Shown: piece by piece, positions 6,361 to 12,322 of the stretch
How positions within the stretch are numbered: the stretch's first letter is position 1
How the letters are laid out: every line of letters starts with the position of its first letter
Source of the DNA: Anaerolineales bacterium UBA6668
GTDB lineage: Bacteria > Chloroflexota > Anaerolineae > Anaerolineales > UBA6668
DNA length: 12,322 bases
Assembly (NCBI GenBank): GCA_002455215.1
Contig: DKKK01000192.1
Location: 300 to 12,621 of the forward strand
Direction: 5' to 3'
The notes under the pieces: generated by a model
Seen by the model: the letters and a program-made list of their open reading frames with translations, nothing else
Databases searched by the model: none
Told to the model about the DNA's origin: nothing
Position numbers and translations under genes: made by a program

Positions 6361-6402
6361 ATGAGGGCAATCAATTTTCTGCCAATTTGGCAAAGGATTG
6401 GT

Positions 6403-6430
6403 ATTATATCAGAGAGTGATTAATTGTCAA
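6403..6430 (-). promoter_or_regulatory. Consensus sigma-70 promoter of tRNA-Leu
   Basis: On the minus strand TTGACA (6430-6425) and TATAAT (6408-6403) are both perfect consensus hexamers with a 16-base spacer. Transcription would start near 6396, giving a leader of about 36 bases before the mature tRNA 5' end at 6360. Confidence 0.88.
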
Positions 6431-6529
6431 ATCGTTTGAAAGTTTCCCAGCGTTGAGTTGTAGACTGTGTTTTTTTGTGAGTATTTTTCAAGACGTTTTT
6501 GCTAACTAGTTTTGCAAAAACAATCCCGA

Positions 6530-7192
6530 ATGATTCCTATGCCTGCTTTTGAGCTTCCCCTATTTCCTTTAGACGTGGTGCTGTTTCCCGGCATGCCCCT
6601 TTCTTTACACATTTTCGAAGAACGTTACAAACAAATGATTCGGTATTGTTTGGAGAAAGACCATTCTTTTGGAATTGTTCTGAACCGCGAAGATGATAAG
6701 AATTTTGGCGCACATTGGGTCGGTTGCACAGCAAAAATTTCCGACATGCAGTCACTTGCTCAGGGGCGGATGAATATTCAAGTTGTTGGGATGCAACGTT
6801 TTCGCATACGGGTACTCGATACTCATCTGCCTTATCTCACTGGGCAGGTGGATTTATTGCCAGCATTGTATCTGCCAAGCGACAAAACACAACCTTCCAT
6901 CAAAGTTTTACGCCCGCAGATGTTGACCTACCTGAGACAAATCGCATCTATAACCGAAGGCAACATTTTGCCTGAAACACTCCCGACGGAGTTACTACCA
7001 TTGACCTATTTGGGCTGTGTGGTGTTGCAAATTCCGCACAGCGAAAAACAGGGGCTTTTGGAGATGGACAGCGCAATGCCTTTGGTAGAGAAGGTACATT
7101 GGCTTTTTCGCCGTGAAAATGCTTTATTGCGTGTTGCCATCCGGCAGGGGATGGAATTGACACGAGCAGGCTACCGTTTTAGCCCAAACTAG
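6530..7192 (+). CDS. LON peptidase substrate-binding-domain protein
   Basis: The protein opens with FELPLFPLDVVLFPGMPLSLHIFEERYKQMI, the signature of the Lon N-terminal domain (seen here at about residues 6-40 from the chosen start), then SFGIVL, VGCTAKI and GRMNIQVVGMQRFRI. The remainder is helical (about 135-220). With 220 residues it has the stand-alone LON-domain form without ATPase or protease parts, a widespread bacterial family of unclear role; binding of unfolded or hydrophobic protein segments is inferred from Lon. Possible starts are TTG 6512, ATG 6530 and ATG 6539; none has a clear Shine-Dalgarno sequence, and I prefer 6530 as the first ATG upstream of the domain. It is transcribed away from tRNA-Leu, with 285 bases of non-coding sequence after it. 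Confidence 0.88.
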   Translation: MIPMPAFELPLFPLDVVLFPGMPLSLHIFEERYKQMIRYCLEKDHSFGIVLNREDDKNFGAHWVGCTAKISDMQSLAQGRMNIQVVGMQRFRIRVLDTHLPYLTGQVDLLPALYLPSDKTQPSIKVLRPQMLTYLRQIASITEGNILPETLPTELLPLTYLGCVVLQIPHSEKQGLLEMDSAMPLVEKVHWLFRRENALLRVAIRQGMELTRAGYRFSPN

Positions 7193-7229
7193 CTGTGAGC
7201 ATTCCCGCTTTTTGTACTTGAAATATCAA

Positions 7230-7275
7230 CCCAAGGTAAAAATTGGGTGACTCCGAGTCGAATTGAATCACCCAA
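7230..7275 (+). other. Competing stem-loops downstream of the LON-domain gene
   Basis: TTGGGTGA at 7243-7250 can pair with TCACCCAA at 7268-7275 (8 bp), or its TTGGG part can pair with CCCAA at 7230-7234. In the loop GACTC-C-GAGTC is a further small inverted repeat. No U-tract follows, so this is not a typical terminator. It ends 2 bases before the dispersed element, copy A. The stretch from 7193 to 7229 shows nothing else. Confidence 0.4.
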
Positions 7276-7277
7276 CC

Positions 7278-7374
7278 TATATTCGACACAAGTACTATTG
7301 GGCATGTGCGCCAAATAGCGAATTGCGCTTTTTCATCAAGGGAAAAAGCACCATTTTCATCAAGGGCGAATATA
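7278..7374 (+). repeat. Dispersed intergenic element, copy A (upstream of the isomerase gene)
   Basis: The copy begins with TATATTCG (7278-7285) and ends with its complement CGAATATA (7367-7374), like terminal inverted repeats. Inside are GCGCCAAATA, the stem GCTTTTTC/GAAAAAGC (7327-7334 with 7342-7349) and ATTTTCATC. TTTCATCAAGGG occurs twice, at 7331-7342 and 7355-7366. It precedes the TATAAT box of the isomerase gene by 20 bases. Confidence 0.6.
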
Positions 7375-7394
7375 CGAATCTGATTTCAATGGGT

Positions 7395-7400
7395 TATAAT
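7395..7400 (+). promoter_or_regulatory. -10 box of the isomerase leader
   Basis: TATAAT is a perfect -10 hexamer. The expected start, near 7407, coincides with the first base pairs of the leader stem. No good -35 is seen at 16-18 bases, where the edge of the dispersed element (7372-7377) lies. Confidence 0.5.
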
Positions 7401-7405
7401 TGCAC

Positions 7406-7466
7406 TTGCAGGAAATCTGCACAGGCGATTGCCTGCAACTCGCTACGGATGTAGCGCTCTTTTTTT
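7406..7466 (+). promoter_or_regulatory. Structured 5' leader with terminator-like hairpin
   Basis: TTGCAGG (7406-7412) pairs with CCTGCAA (7432-7438), extended by AATC/GATT after one mismatch. Alternatives are two smaller hairpins, GCAG/CTGC (7408-7420) and CAGGC-GATT-GCCTG (7422-7435), that cannot coexist with the long stem. Next, CGCTAC-GGAT-GTAGCG (7441-7456) is followed by CTCTTTTTTT, a rho-independent terminator shape that ends exactly where the Shine-Dalgarno sequence begins. This resembles an attenuator or riboswitch expression platform, but I recognise no known class. Confidence 0.45.
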
Positions 7467-7472
7467 GGAGGT
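7467..7472 (+). promoter_or_regulatory. Shine-Dalgarno sequence fixing a TTG start
   Basis: GGAGGT lies 5 bases before TTG at 7478. It decides the start of the isomerase lipoprotein, since the frame itself is open upstream to 7400. Confidence 0.85.
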
Positions 7473-7477
7473 ACCCT

Positions 7478-8428
7478 TTGTCTCGATTTTTTTACGCTCT
7501 TTGGGGCATTGGTTTGATTAGTCTATCACTTGCGGGTTGCACCGCCGCCAACACGGGGCAAACAAACCCTTCGGAAGCGCCGCTACAAGCCACTCAGGCG
7601 CTTGTCACTGATACGCCAGCAGTGACCGCCACACCTGAGCCGCCTACTGCCACGCCGGAACCGCTTGCCGCACGGGTGAATGATGTTGCCATTAGCGAAG
7701 CCGACTTCATTCGAGAAGTCGCTCGCTTTGAGTTGGCACACCAACAACAAGGGCAAGCTCTGCCGAACCCAGATGAATATTTGCCACAAGTGCTAGACAG
7801 CATGATTTTGGAAGAATTGATTGTGCAGTCGGCAGGCGTGCAAGGTTTGGCTGTGTTACCCGCTGACGTGGATGTGGTGTATCAGCAGTCGGTGGATGCG
7901 ATGGGTGGACCGGAAGCCTTTGCGAAGTTTCTCACCGATAACTTATATACCGAAGAAGAGTATCGTACAGACTTGGAACGTTCGCTTTTGGTTAGTGCAG
8001 TGCAAAATGTCATCATCTCACAAGTGCCTACCACTGCCGAGCAAGTTCATGCTCGGCAAATTTTAGTGAGTTCGCGCGAGCAAGCCGATTCGCTCTATCA
8101 ACAGTTGCAATCTGGCTCAGATTTTGCAACATTGGCTGAACAGTTTTCGCAAGACAACAACACGCGCTTTAATGGGGGCGACCTAGATTGGTTTCCACGC
8201 GGGACACTCATTGACCCAACCTTAGAAGATGCGTTGTTTGCGCTTGAACCGAACCAATATACCGCAGTGATAGAAACCTTCTTGGGCTTCCACATCCTGC
8301 AATTGGTCGAAAAACAAGCTGACCGTGAACTAACCCAGCAGGCGCGGGTGGCTTTGCAAGATAAATATCTGCACAACTGGCGACAAGGACTGATCCAAAA
8401 TGCAGTGATTGAACGCTTTGTGCCCTAG
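7478..8428 (+). CDS. PrsA/SurA-like peptidyl-prolyl isomerase lipoprotein
   Basis: The 316-residue product has a lipoprotein signal peptide ending in SLSLAGC (Cys21 as lipidation site). A Thr/Pro/Glu linker follows (about 30-63, repeated TATPEPP units), then a SurA-N-like helical part (about 65-185) beginning ARVNDVAISEADF. The parvulin rotamase domain lies at about 191-280 (HARQILVSS, LAEQFSQD, GGDLDWFPRG, FHILQLVEK). The family isomerises X-Pro bonds and assists folding of exported proteins at the outer face of the membrane. The TTG start is fixed by GGAGGT and gives a correct signal peptide; the longer frame would put 26 unrelated residues, read from the leader, in front of it. Its Pro/Thr linker resembles the stalks of the two surface proteins downstream. 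A structured leader precedes it, so expression may be controlled after initiation. Confidence 0.92.
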   Translation: MSRFFYALWGIGLISLSLAGCTAANTGQTNPSEAPLQATQALVTDTPAVTATPEPPTATPEPLAARVNDVAISEADFIREVARFELAHQQQGQALPNPDEYLPQVLDSMILEELIVQSAGVQGLAVLPADVDVVYQQSVDAMGGPEAFAKFLTDNLYTEEEYRTDLERSLLVSAVQNVIISQVPTTAEQVHARQILVSSREQADSLYQQLQSGSDFATLAEQFSQDNNTRFNGGDLDWFPRGTLIDPTLEDALFALEPNQYTAVIETFLGFHILQLVEKQADRELTQQARVALQDKYLHNWRQGLIQNAVIERFVP

Positions 8429-8445
8429 CCAACCCACTTGTTTAT

Positions 8446-8537
8446 TACATTCGACATGGGGTATATTCGGTACAAGCGCCAAATATGCGTTACGCTTTTA
8501 GGCTTAGGGTAAAAAGCAAAATTTTTATCTGTGTCGA
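8446..8537 (+). repeat. Dispersed intergenic element, copy B (upstream of the first surface protein)
   Basis: TACATTCG (8446-8453) and TATATTCGGTACAA (8462-8475) open the element. GCGCCAAATA matches copy A exactly, then come the stem GCTTTTA/TAAAAAGC (8494-8500 with 8510-8517), AATTTTTATC and GTGTCGA (8531-8537). The loop differs from copies A and C while the stem is kept. It ends 22 bases before the AAGGAG ribosome site of the next gene. Confidence 0.6.
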
Positions 8538-8570
8538 AAAAAAGTCTGGCTATTTCGTTAAGGAGTCGTT

Positions 8571-9539
8571 ATGCAACAAAATCGTGGCTGTTTAATAACC
8601 AACTTGTTGACCGCGGTCATGCTGATGGGCACTTGTTGTTTGTCTCTATATATCTTCGCCTTGTTGGTAAATGTGTCCCCGTTTCGGGTTGCGGATGTGG
8701 AAATAAACCTAAACCCGTTTCCGCCTGCCACATTGCCAGCCCGCTTGGTACTGCCTACTGCTGACCCAAATCAGCCCACCTTGCCCAGTTTGCCAACGGC
8801 AGATATTCAACCCACCTTGAATGCTTTGCTTACCCCAGCAGGAGCGTCTCTACCGGCGCCCAGCGTGGTAGCGACTGCAACAGCGGAGTTAATTTTCACT
8901 CAAGTGCCGCCCACACAAAGCAATGAGCCATTGCCCACACTGGATTTGGTGGTGCAAGTTACGCCAACGCCACTGTTGAGCAATGACACGCCCGCCGCAG
9001 AAAGTACCCTTCCTAGCGAAACGCCATTGGTGATTCCAAGTGAAACTGCGGTACAGGTAGTTACGGCGACCCCCGCCACAGAAACGCCTACTCCCACAAT
9101 TTCTGCAACTGCAACTTATACCCTGAGTTCACCTGCCACGTCCACTAACCCGACGGGTACGGCAGGTGGGCAAGCATCTGCCACTTTTTCCGCTTATCCA
9201 ATGGTGCGCAGTGGTGAAGCCTACCGCTCCTCCACTGGCTGTCGTATGTTGGTTGCCGGGCAAGTTTTTGACGCGCAAGGGGCGGGCGTTGTGGGCATGA
9301 CGGTGCGTATCACTGGCAATGGGAAAGAATATTCTAGCCTTTCAGGGCGAGAAGCCGCAGTGCATGGCGATGGCGGCTTTGAAATTGAACTCAATAGCCA
9401 AGCGCAAGATACTACCGATGTGTACAAAATACAGGTGTTGACTTCTGGAAATGAAGCGTTAACTGAGCTATTGAGCATCTCGACTCGTGCCAGTTGCGAG
9501 CAGAACTTACTGTTTATTACCTTCCGCCGCGTGCGCTAA
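8571..9539 (+). CDS. Membrane-anchored surface protein with Thr/Pro stalk and C-terminal beta domain
   Basis: The 322-residue product has a short N-terminus, one membrane anchor at about 9-34 (unprocessed signal anchor by appearance) and a low-complexity stalk at about 45-205 rich in Thr, Pro, Ala and Ser (VTATPATETPTPTISATATY). A compact C-terminal domain at about 206-322 follows. That domain starts STGCRMLVAGQVFDAQGAGVVGMTVRITG, the look of carboxypeptidase-regulatory-like/Cna-B-type beta sandwiches, and ends with CEQNLLFITF. Cys224 and Cys309 would be outside the membrane and may form a disulfide. No catalytic motif is visible; display or adhesion is inference. AAGGAG at 8560-8565 supports the ATG. 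The next gene, a paralogue, begins 9 bp after its stop. Confidence 0.82.
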   Translation: MQQNRGCLITNLLTAVMLMGTCCLSLYIFALLVNVSPFRVADVEINLNPFPPATLPARLVLPTADPNQPTLPSLPTADIQPTLNALLTPAGASLPAPSVVATATAELIFTQVPPTQSNEPLPTLDLVVQVTPTPLLSNDTPAAESTLPSETPLVIPSETAVQVVTATPATETPTPTISATATYTLSSPATSTNPTGTAGGQASATFSAYPMVRSGEAYRSSTGCRMLVAGQVFDAQGAGVVGMTVRITGNGKEYSSLSGREAAVHGDGGFEIELNSQAQDTTDVYKIQVLTSGNEALTELLSISTRASCEQNLLFITFRRVR

Positions 9540-9548
9540 TTTGTCAAG

Positions 9549-10247
9549 ATGAACCGTCCTTTTGTTCAACTGATTGGCGACATTGTTGCTCTAAATTTGA
9601 TTGTGCTGACGGTTGTTTCGGCGTTGTGGTTTCTTGCCATCTTTGCCAATCCTTACACAGTGTGGAATCCGTTTCCACCGCCTTCACCCACTGCACTCCC
9701 AACCATTGACCCAACTCCGGTTGCTACGGCTGTACCTTTTGCCACATCTGCGGCGCAGGGCAACTTGATTTTCCCCACTCAAGCCAACTTGTCAGTGGGA
9801 ATGGGCACGCCATTGGCGACGGTTTTTCTCCCCACTTTGATGGATACGCCCACCATCGCACTACCTACCATCACTCCAAAACCATTGGCGTATGCCCCGC
9901 AAGGTGAAGCGATTTATAGCCCGAATTTTGGCAATGGGAAAGGTTGTGAATGGCAGGGGGTGGCTGGTGTGGTACTGGATGGGGTTGGCAATCCGGTGGA
10001 CGGGTTGAGCGTTTTGCTGGAGCGTAATGGCACGATGGTGACTCAATCCCAGTCCGGCTCGGTGCGCACCTATGCCCCACGCGGTGGCGGGTATGAGCTA
10101 AAAGTAGGCGACCAGCCGATTGCCAGTCAAAACGAGTATGCTATCCGCCTTTATAAGGATGGCGAACCGGTTTCCGAACCGATATTTATCGTCACATATG
10201 AAGGGTGTGAGCGTAACTTGATGTTGTTAAACTTTCAGCAAAGGTAA
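9549..10247 (+). CDS. Second membrane-anchored surface protein, paralogue of the preceding gene
   Basis: The 232-residue product has a membrane anchor at about 10-33, a shorter Pro/Thr stalk (about 40-113) and a C-terminal domain (about 114-232). Its domain matches that of the upstream protein at GC...VAG.V.D..G.PV, GGYELKV (upstream GGFEIEL) and GCERNLMLLNF (upstream SCEQNLLFITF). The two cysteines (133 and 220) are 87 residues apart, against 85 in the upstream protein, and only the domain is conserved while the stalks differ in length and sequence. The ATG follows the upstream stop by 9 bases and has no clear Shine-Dalgarno sequence, so translational coupling is likely. It converges on relA, with 25 bases between the two stops and no hairpin seen. 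Confidence 0.8.
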   Translation: MNRPFVQLIGDIVALNLIVLTVVSALWFLAIFANPYTVWNPFPPPSPTALPTIDPTPVATAVPFATSAAQGNLIFPTQANLSVGMGTPLATVFLPTLMDTPTIALPTITPKPLAYAPQGEAIYSPNFGNGKGCEWQGVAGVVLDGVGNPVDGLSVLLERNGTMVTQSQSGSVRTYAPRGGGYELKVGDQPIASQNEYAIRLYKDGEPVSEPIFIVTYEGCERNLMLLNFQQR

Positions 10248-10272
10248 AGTTTAGTTAAATAAGATATCCTTG

Positions 10273-10857
10273 TCAGGTGCGTACTCGATGCACATCTAGC
10301 ACGTGTGAGACACTCGCAATTTTTTGCAAGATGCGGTTCAACTGTTGCAAGTGGGTTACTTGGAGTGTGGCGTAGATGACTGCCAAATCACCTTTTTTGA
10401 TATCAGGCACGTTTACACCGGACATGCTGATTTTCTCATTGGAGATAACACCTGCCACATCTTTGAGCAAACCTTCACGGTCAATGGCAGTAACCTTGAT
10501 GGGAACCGGGTAGGTCTTGGCTTCCGTGCCCCAATGCACATCAATTAAGCGCTCACTTTTGCTAATTTTGAGCAATTGCTGGCAGTCGCGGCGATGGATG
10601 GTGACGCCCCCGCCTAGCTTGGTGACAAAGCCAATGATCGGCTCACCCGGCACAGGGGCACAGCACTTGGCGATATTTTTTAGCAAACCGCTCACCCCTT
10701 GTACGGTAATTTCGCGCGTGTCGGCTGGCGGCGCGGCGGCAGACCAAGAAGGCGGCAATTGTAAAAAGTCGTTGTGAACGCTACTGGTTTGCCCTTCTTC
10801 ATCTTGGGTTTTATCGGCTTGCTTGCGTTTTTCTTCTGCTTTAATGAACTGCACCAA
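10273..10857 (-). CDS. relA: C-terminal part of RelA (CC and ACT domains), downstream of an in-frame stop
   Basis: The 194 codons from 10857 continue the relA frame without any further interruption. After a charged, probably helical stretch (1-25) and a Pro/Ala linker, the conserved-cysteine (CC/ZFD) region covers about 48-100: NIAKCCAPVPGEPIIGFVTKLG with Cys65-Cys66, and IHRRDC with Cys92. An ACT/RRM domain covers about 117-194 (PIKVTAIDREGLLKDVAGVIS). In RelA these domains sense the ribosome and regulate the enzyme. The first possible start, TTG at 10855-10857, or GTG just after it, lies one codon beyond the TAA. Neither has a Shine-Dalgarno sequence, so reinitiation is possible but unproven. 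The undamaged frame argues that the stop is recent, suppressed, or a sequence error. Confidence 0.85.
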   Translation of the reverse strand: MVQFIKAEEKRKQADKTQDEEGQTSSVHNDFLQLPPSWSAAAPPADTREITVQGVSGLLKNIAKCCAPVPGEPIIGFVTKLGGGVTIHRRDCQQLLKISKSERLIDVHWGTEAKTYPVPIKVTAIDREGLLKDVAGVISNEKISMSGVNVPDIKKGDLAVIYATLQVTHLQQLNRILQKIASVSHVLDVHRVRT

Positions 10858-10860
10858 CTT

Positions 10861-10863
10861 TTA
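10861..10863 (-). other. In-frame TAA splitting relA
   Basis: The codons around it read GQAIV, TAA, KLVQFIK. Both sides are in the same frame and together give the usual order helical domain, CC, ACT. A single change of a sense codon such as CAA, AAA or GAA would explain the stop. Confidence 0.9.
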
Positions 10864-12322
10864 CACAATGGCTTGTCCAGAGAGTTCACCCACCCCCACC
10901 GAAAGAAACATCTCATTGATGTTTTCATAGCCCATGTGTTTGGCTAATTCTTCCAGCGAATAGTGCTCCAAGTTCATACGCTTGACTTCGCGGTCCACAA
11001 TTTCACGCCCGATTTGGATGTTAATTTCGTGGTCGAGTTTGCGGAAGTAAGCCTTGATTTTTGAACGTGCCCGCGCAGATTTGACATAGTTCGAGTCTGG
11101 TTCTAGCCAGTCGCGGCTGGGTCCACCGCGCTTCACGGTCAGCACTTCTACTTCGTCACCGGGCTGTAGCTGGTAGGTTAGTGGCACCAATTTGCCATTA
11201 ACCTTTGCCCCCCGACAGCGCTCACCCACCGAAGAGTGGATGTGATAGGCAAAATCTATGGGCGTAGAACCCATTGGCAGGTCAATCGTATCACGGCGCG
11301 GGGTAAAGACAAAAACACGCTCCGGGAATAAGTCGGACTTTAGCGCATTGACAAACTCTTCTCCGCTGGGGTCTATATCTTCATCCAAGTCCCACTGCAT
11401 GTTGGAGCGGAACCACTCAATGCGCTGAGAGTACACCTTATCTGTTTTGGGGTCGCCTTCCTTGTAGCGCCAGTGTGCCGCCACACCATACTCGGCATGT
11501 TCGTGCATCCCTTCGGTGCGGATTTGCACTTCCAGTGGGCTTCCGTCATCGTAATAGACGGCGGTGTGTAAGGATTGGTAGAAATTATCCTTGGGGTTGC
11601 CAATATAGTCGTCAAATTCGTTGGGAACTGGACGCCACAAAGCATGCACCAAGCCCAACACATGGTAGCAGTCGGCTTTGGCATTGCGCTCGCGTTGGTC
11701 AGAATCTGCTTTGTTGATAGGGGGAGACTGGTCGCGGTTGCGGACAATCACGCGTACTGCTCGCACATCAAAAATCTTCTCAAAGACAGCGTCCTTGCGT
11801 TGCATTTTTTTCCAAATTGAATAAATATGCTTGGGTCGCCCGGATACACTGGCAGGAATGTTGTTTTCTGCCAACAGTTTTTCGATGCGTTGGATGATGC
11901 TTTGCATGACCCGCACACGCTCACCTTGCCGTGCATCCAACTGGCGGGCGATATTGCGGTATTCTTCCGGCTTGAGATAGCGAAAACTCAGATCTTCCAG
12001 TTCCCACTTCATTTGCCAAATACCTAAGCGGTTTGCTAGCGGCGCCATAATGTCGAGCGTTTCTTGGGCAATGCGCTTTTGTTTGTGGGGCTTTAAGTGT
12101 TGCAGTGTACGCATGTTGTGCAAGCGGTCTGCCAACTTGATTAGCACCACCTTTGGCTCGTTGTGCAAGGTGATAAATAATTTACGGATATTCTCGGCTT
12201 GTTCCGGGGTCAGGCGGTACTCTTGGCTTTCTCCTTCAGGCGCGGTATCAGAACTGGGCGTTTTGGCGCGTTGGACTTTTTTGGTCAATTTGGTGACTCC
12301 GTCCACCATTGTTGCCACTTCG
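10861..12322 (-). CDS. relA: RelA-type (p)ppGpp synthetase, N-terminal and catalytic part, 5' end outside window
   Basis: The frame is open to the window edge (EVATMVDGVTKL), so the first part of the HD domain is missing. Counting from the GTG at 12318, visible in order are the end of the HD region (KVVLIKLADRLHNMRTL, 56-72) and the synthetase domain (about 155-285) with GRPKHIYSIWKKM, FDVRAVRVIV, YIGNPKDNFYQSLHT, LEVQIRT and HAEYGVAAHW. The TGS domain follows (about 332-396, ERVFVFTP to DEVEVLTVK) and then a helical region to residue 485. RelA/SpoT proteins make, and often degrade, (p)ppGpp in starvation. Whether hydrolysis is active cannot be judged here. An extra hydrophilic stretch of about 20 residues (193-215, rich in Asp/Arg/Asn/Gln) sits inside the synthetase domain before DCYHVLG. 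The protein stops at TAA just before the CC domain. Confidence 0.94.
   Translation of the reverse strand, partial: EVATMVDGVTKLTKKVQRAKTPSSDTAPEGESQEYRLTPEQAENIRKLFITLHNEPKVVLIKLADRLHNMRTLQHLKPHKQKRIAQETLDIMAPLANRLGIWQMKWELEDLSFRYLKPEEYRNIARQLDARQGERVRVMQSIIQRIEKLLAENNIPASVSGRPKHIYSIWKKMQRKDAVFEKIFDVRAVRVIVRNRDQSPPINKADSDQRERNAKADCYHVLGLVHALWRPVPNEFDDYIGNPKDNFYQSLHTAVYYDDGSPLEVQIRTEGMHEHAEYGVAAHWRYKEGDPKTDKVYSQRIEWFRSNMQWDLDEDIDPSGEEFVNALKSDLFPERVFVFTPRRDTIDLPMGSTPIDFAYHIHSSVGERCRGAKVNGKLVPLTYQLQPGDEVEVLTVKRGGPSRDWLEPDSNYVKSARARSKIKAYFRKLDHEINIQIGREIVDREVKRMNLEHYSLEELAKHMGYENINEMFLSVGVGELSGQAIV

Noticed and set aside
6125..6364. Short frames on both strands across the tRNA and hairpin
   Set aside because: They are produced by the structured tRNA-Leu gene and its terminator and have no start signals.
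7331..7366. Two copies of TTTCATCAAGGG as a CRISPR-like or tandem array
   Set aside because: There are only two copies of 12 bases with 12 bases between them. They belong to one copy of the dispersed element, and no cas gene is present.
7400..7477. A longer N-terminus for the isomerase from ATG 7400
   Set aside because: The ATG would overlap the TATAAT box and the added residues come from the structured leader. GGAGGT before TTG 7478 and the lipoprotein signal peptide settle the shorter start.
8571..10247. The Thr/Pro stalks as a DNA-level tandem repeat
   Set aside because: The protein is low in complexity, but codons vary and no exact repeat unit is present in the DNA.
10861..10863. Recoding of the relA stop as selenocysteine or pyrrolysine
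   Set aside because: The codon is TAA, not TGA or TAG, and no downstream SECIS-like hairpin was noticed.

Overview
The window looks like a chromosomal segment of a bacterium with roughly even base composition, most likely a member of the Chloroflexota (Anaerolineae-like). This is inference. It rests on single-pass membrane proteins with long Thr/Pro 'TATP/TPTP' stalks ending in a small carboxypeptidase-regulatory-like domain, a PrsA-type lipoprotein with the same linker, a RelA-type alarmone synthetase, and a mixture of Shine-Dalgarno and apparently leaderless starts. No phage, integrase, transposase or CRISPR array is visible.

Layout. Bases 1-2378 (minus strand) hold a GT4-type glycosyltransferase, cut by the window edge, behind an FtsW/RodA-type SEDS protein. 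Bases 2437-3324 (plus) hold a PPOX-type flavin-binding protein, a G-rich degenerate tandem repeat and an 80-residue membrane protein. Bases 3321-5250 (minus) are a second GT4 glycosyltransferase followed 7 bp later by hisA. A nested hairpin separates these from a YIP1-family membrane protein (5354-5935, minus). A tRNA-Leu(GAG) gene (6276-6360, minus) has a consensus promoter and a long 3' hairpin. Bases 6530-10247 (plus) hold a LON substrate-binding-domain protein, a PrsA/SurA-like peptidyl-prolyl isomerase lipoprotein, and two tandem paralogous membrane-anchored surface proteins. Bases 10273-12322 (minus) are relA, cut at its 5' end by the window and interrupted by one in-frame TAA that separates the catalytic/TGS part from an intact CC/ACT regulatory part.

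The most unusual structure is between the genes. An apparently unnamed family of about 70-100 bp elements lies in the 5' regions of three genes (YIP1, the isomerase, the first surface protein), always in the same orientation relative to the gene. Each has a core of the form GCTTTT-loop-AAAAGC followed by ATTTTCATC. The flanking octamer TATATTCG occurs six times, counted by eye, all between 6146 and 8469 and all outside genes; two of these form the arms of the hairpin behind tRNA-Leu. The isomerase also has a separate leader with a TATAAT box, a foldable stem and a terminator-like hairpin that abuts its Shine-Dalgarno sequence.

Functionally the window mixes envelope work (SEDS protein, two glycosyltransferases, extracytoplasmic foldase, surface proteins, small membrane proteins) with housekeeping (hisA, tRNA-Leu, relA). 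The foldase and the two surface proteins downstream may be related by location outside the membrane, but the repeat between them suggests separate transcription starts. Three starts (SEDS protein, PPOX protein, second glycosyltransferase) have a -10-like hexamer only 6-7 bases before the ATG, which points to leaderless mRNAs.
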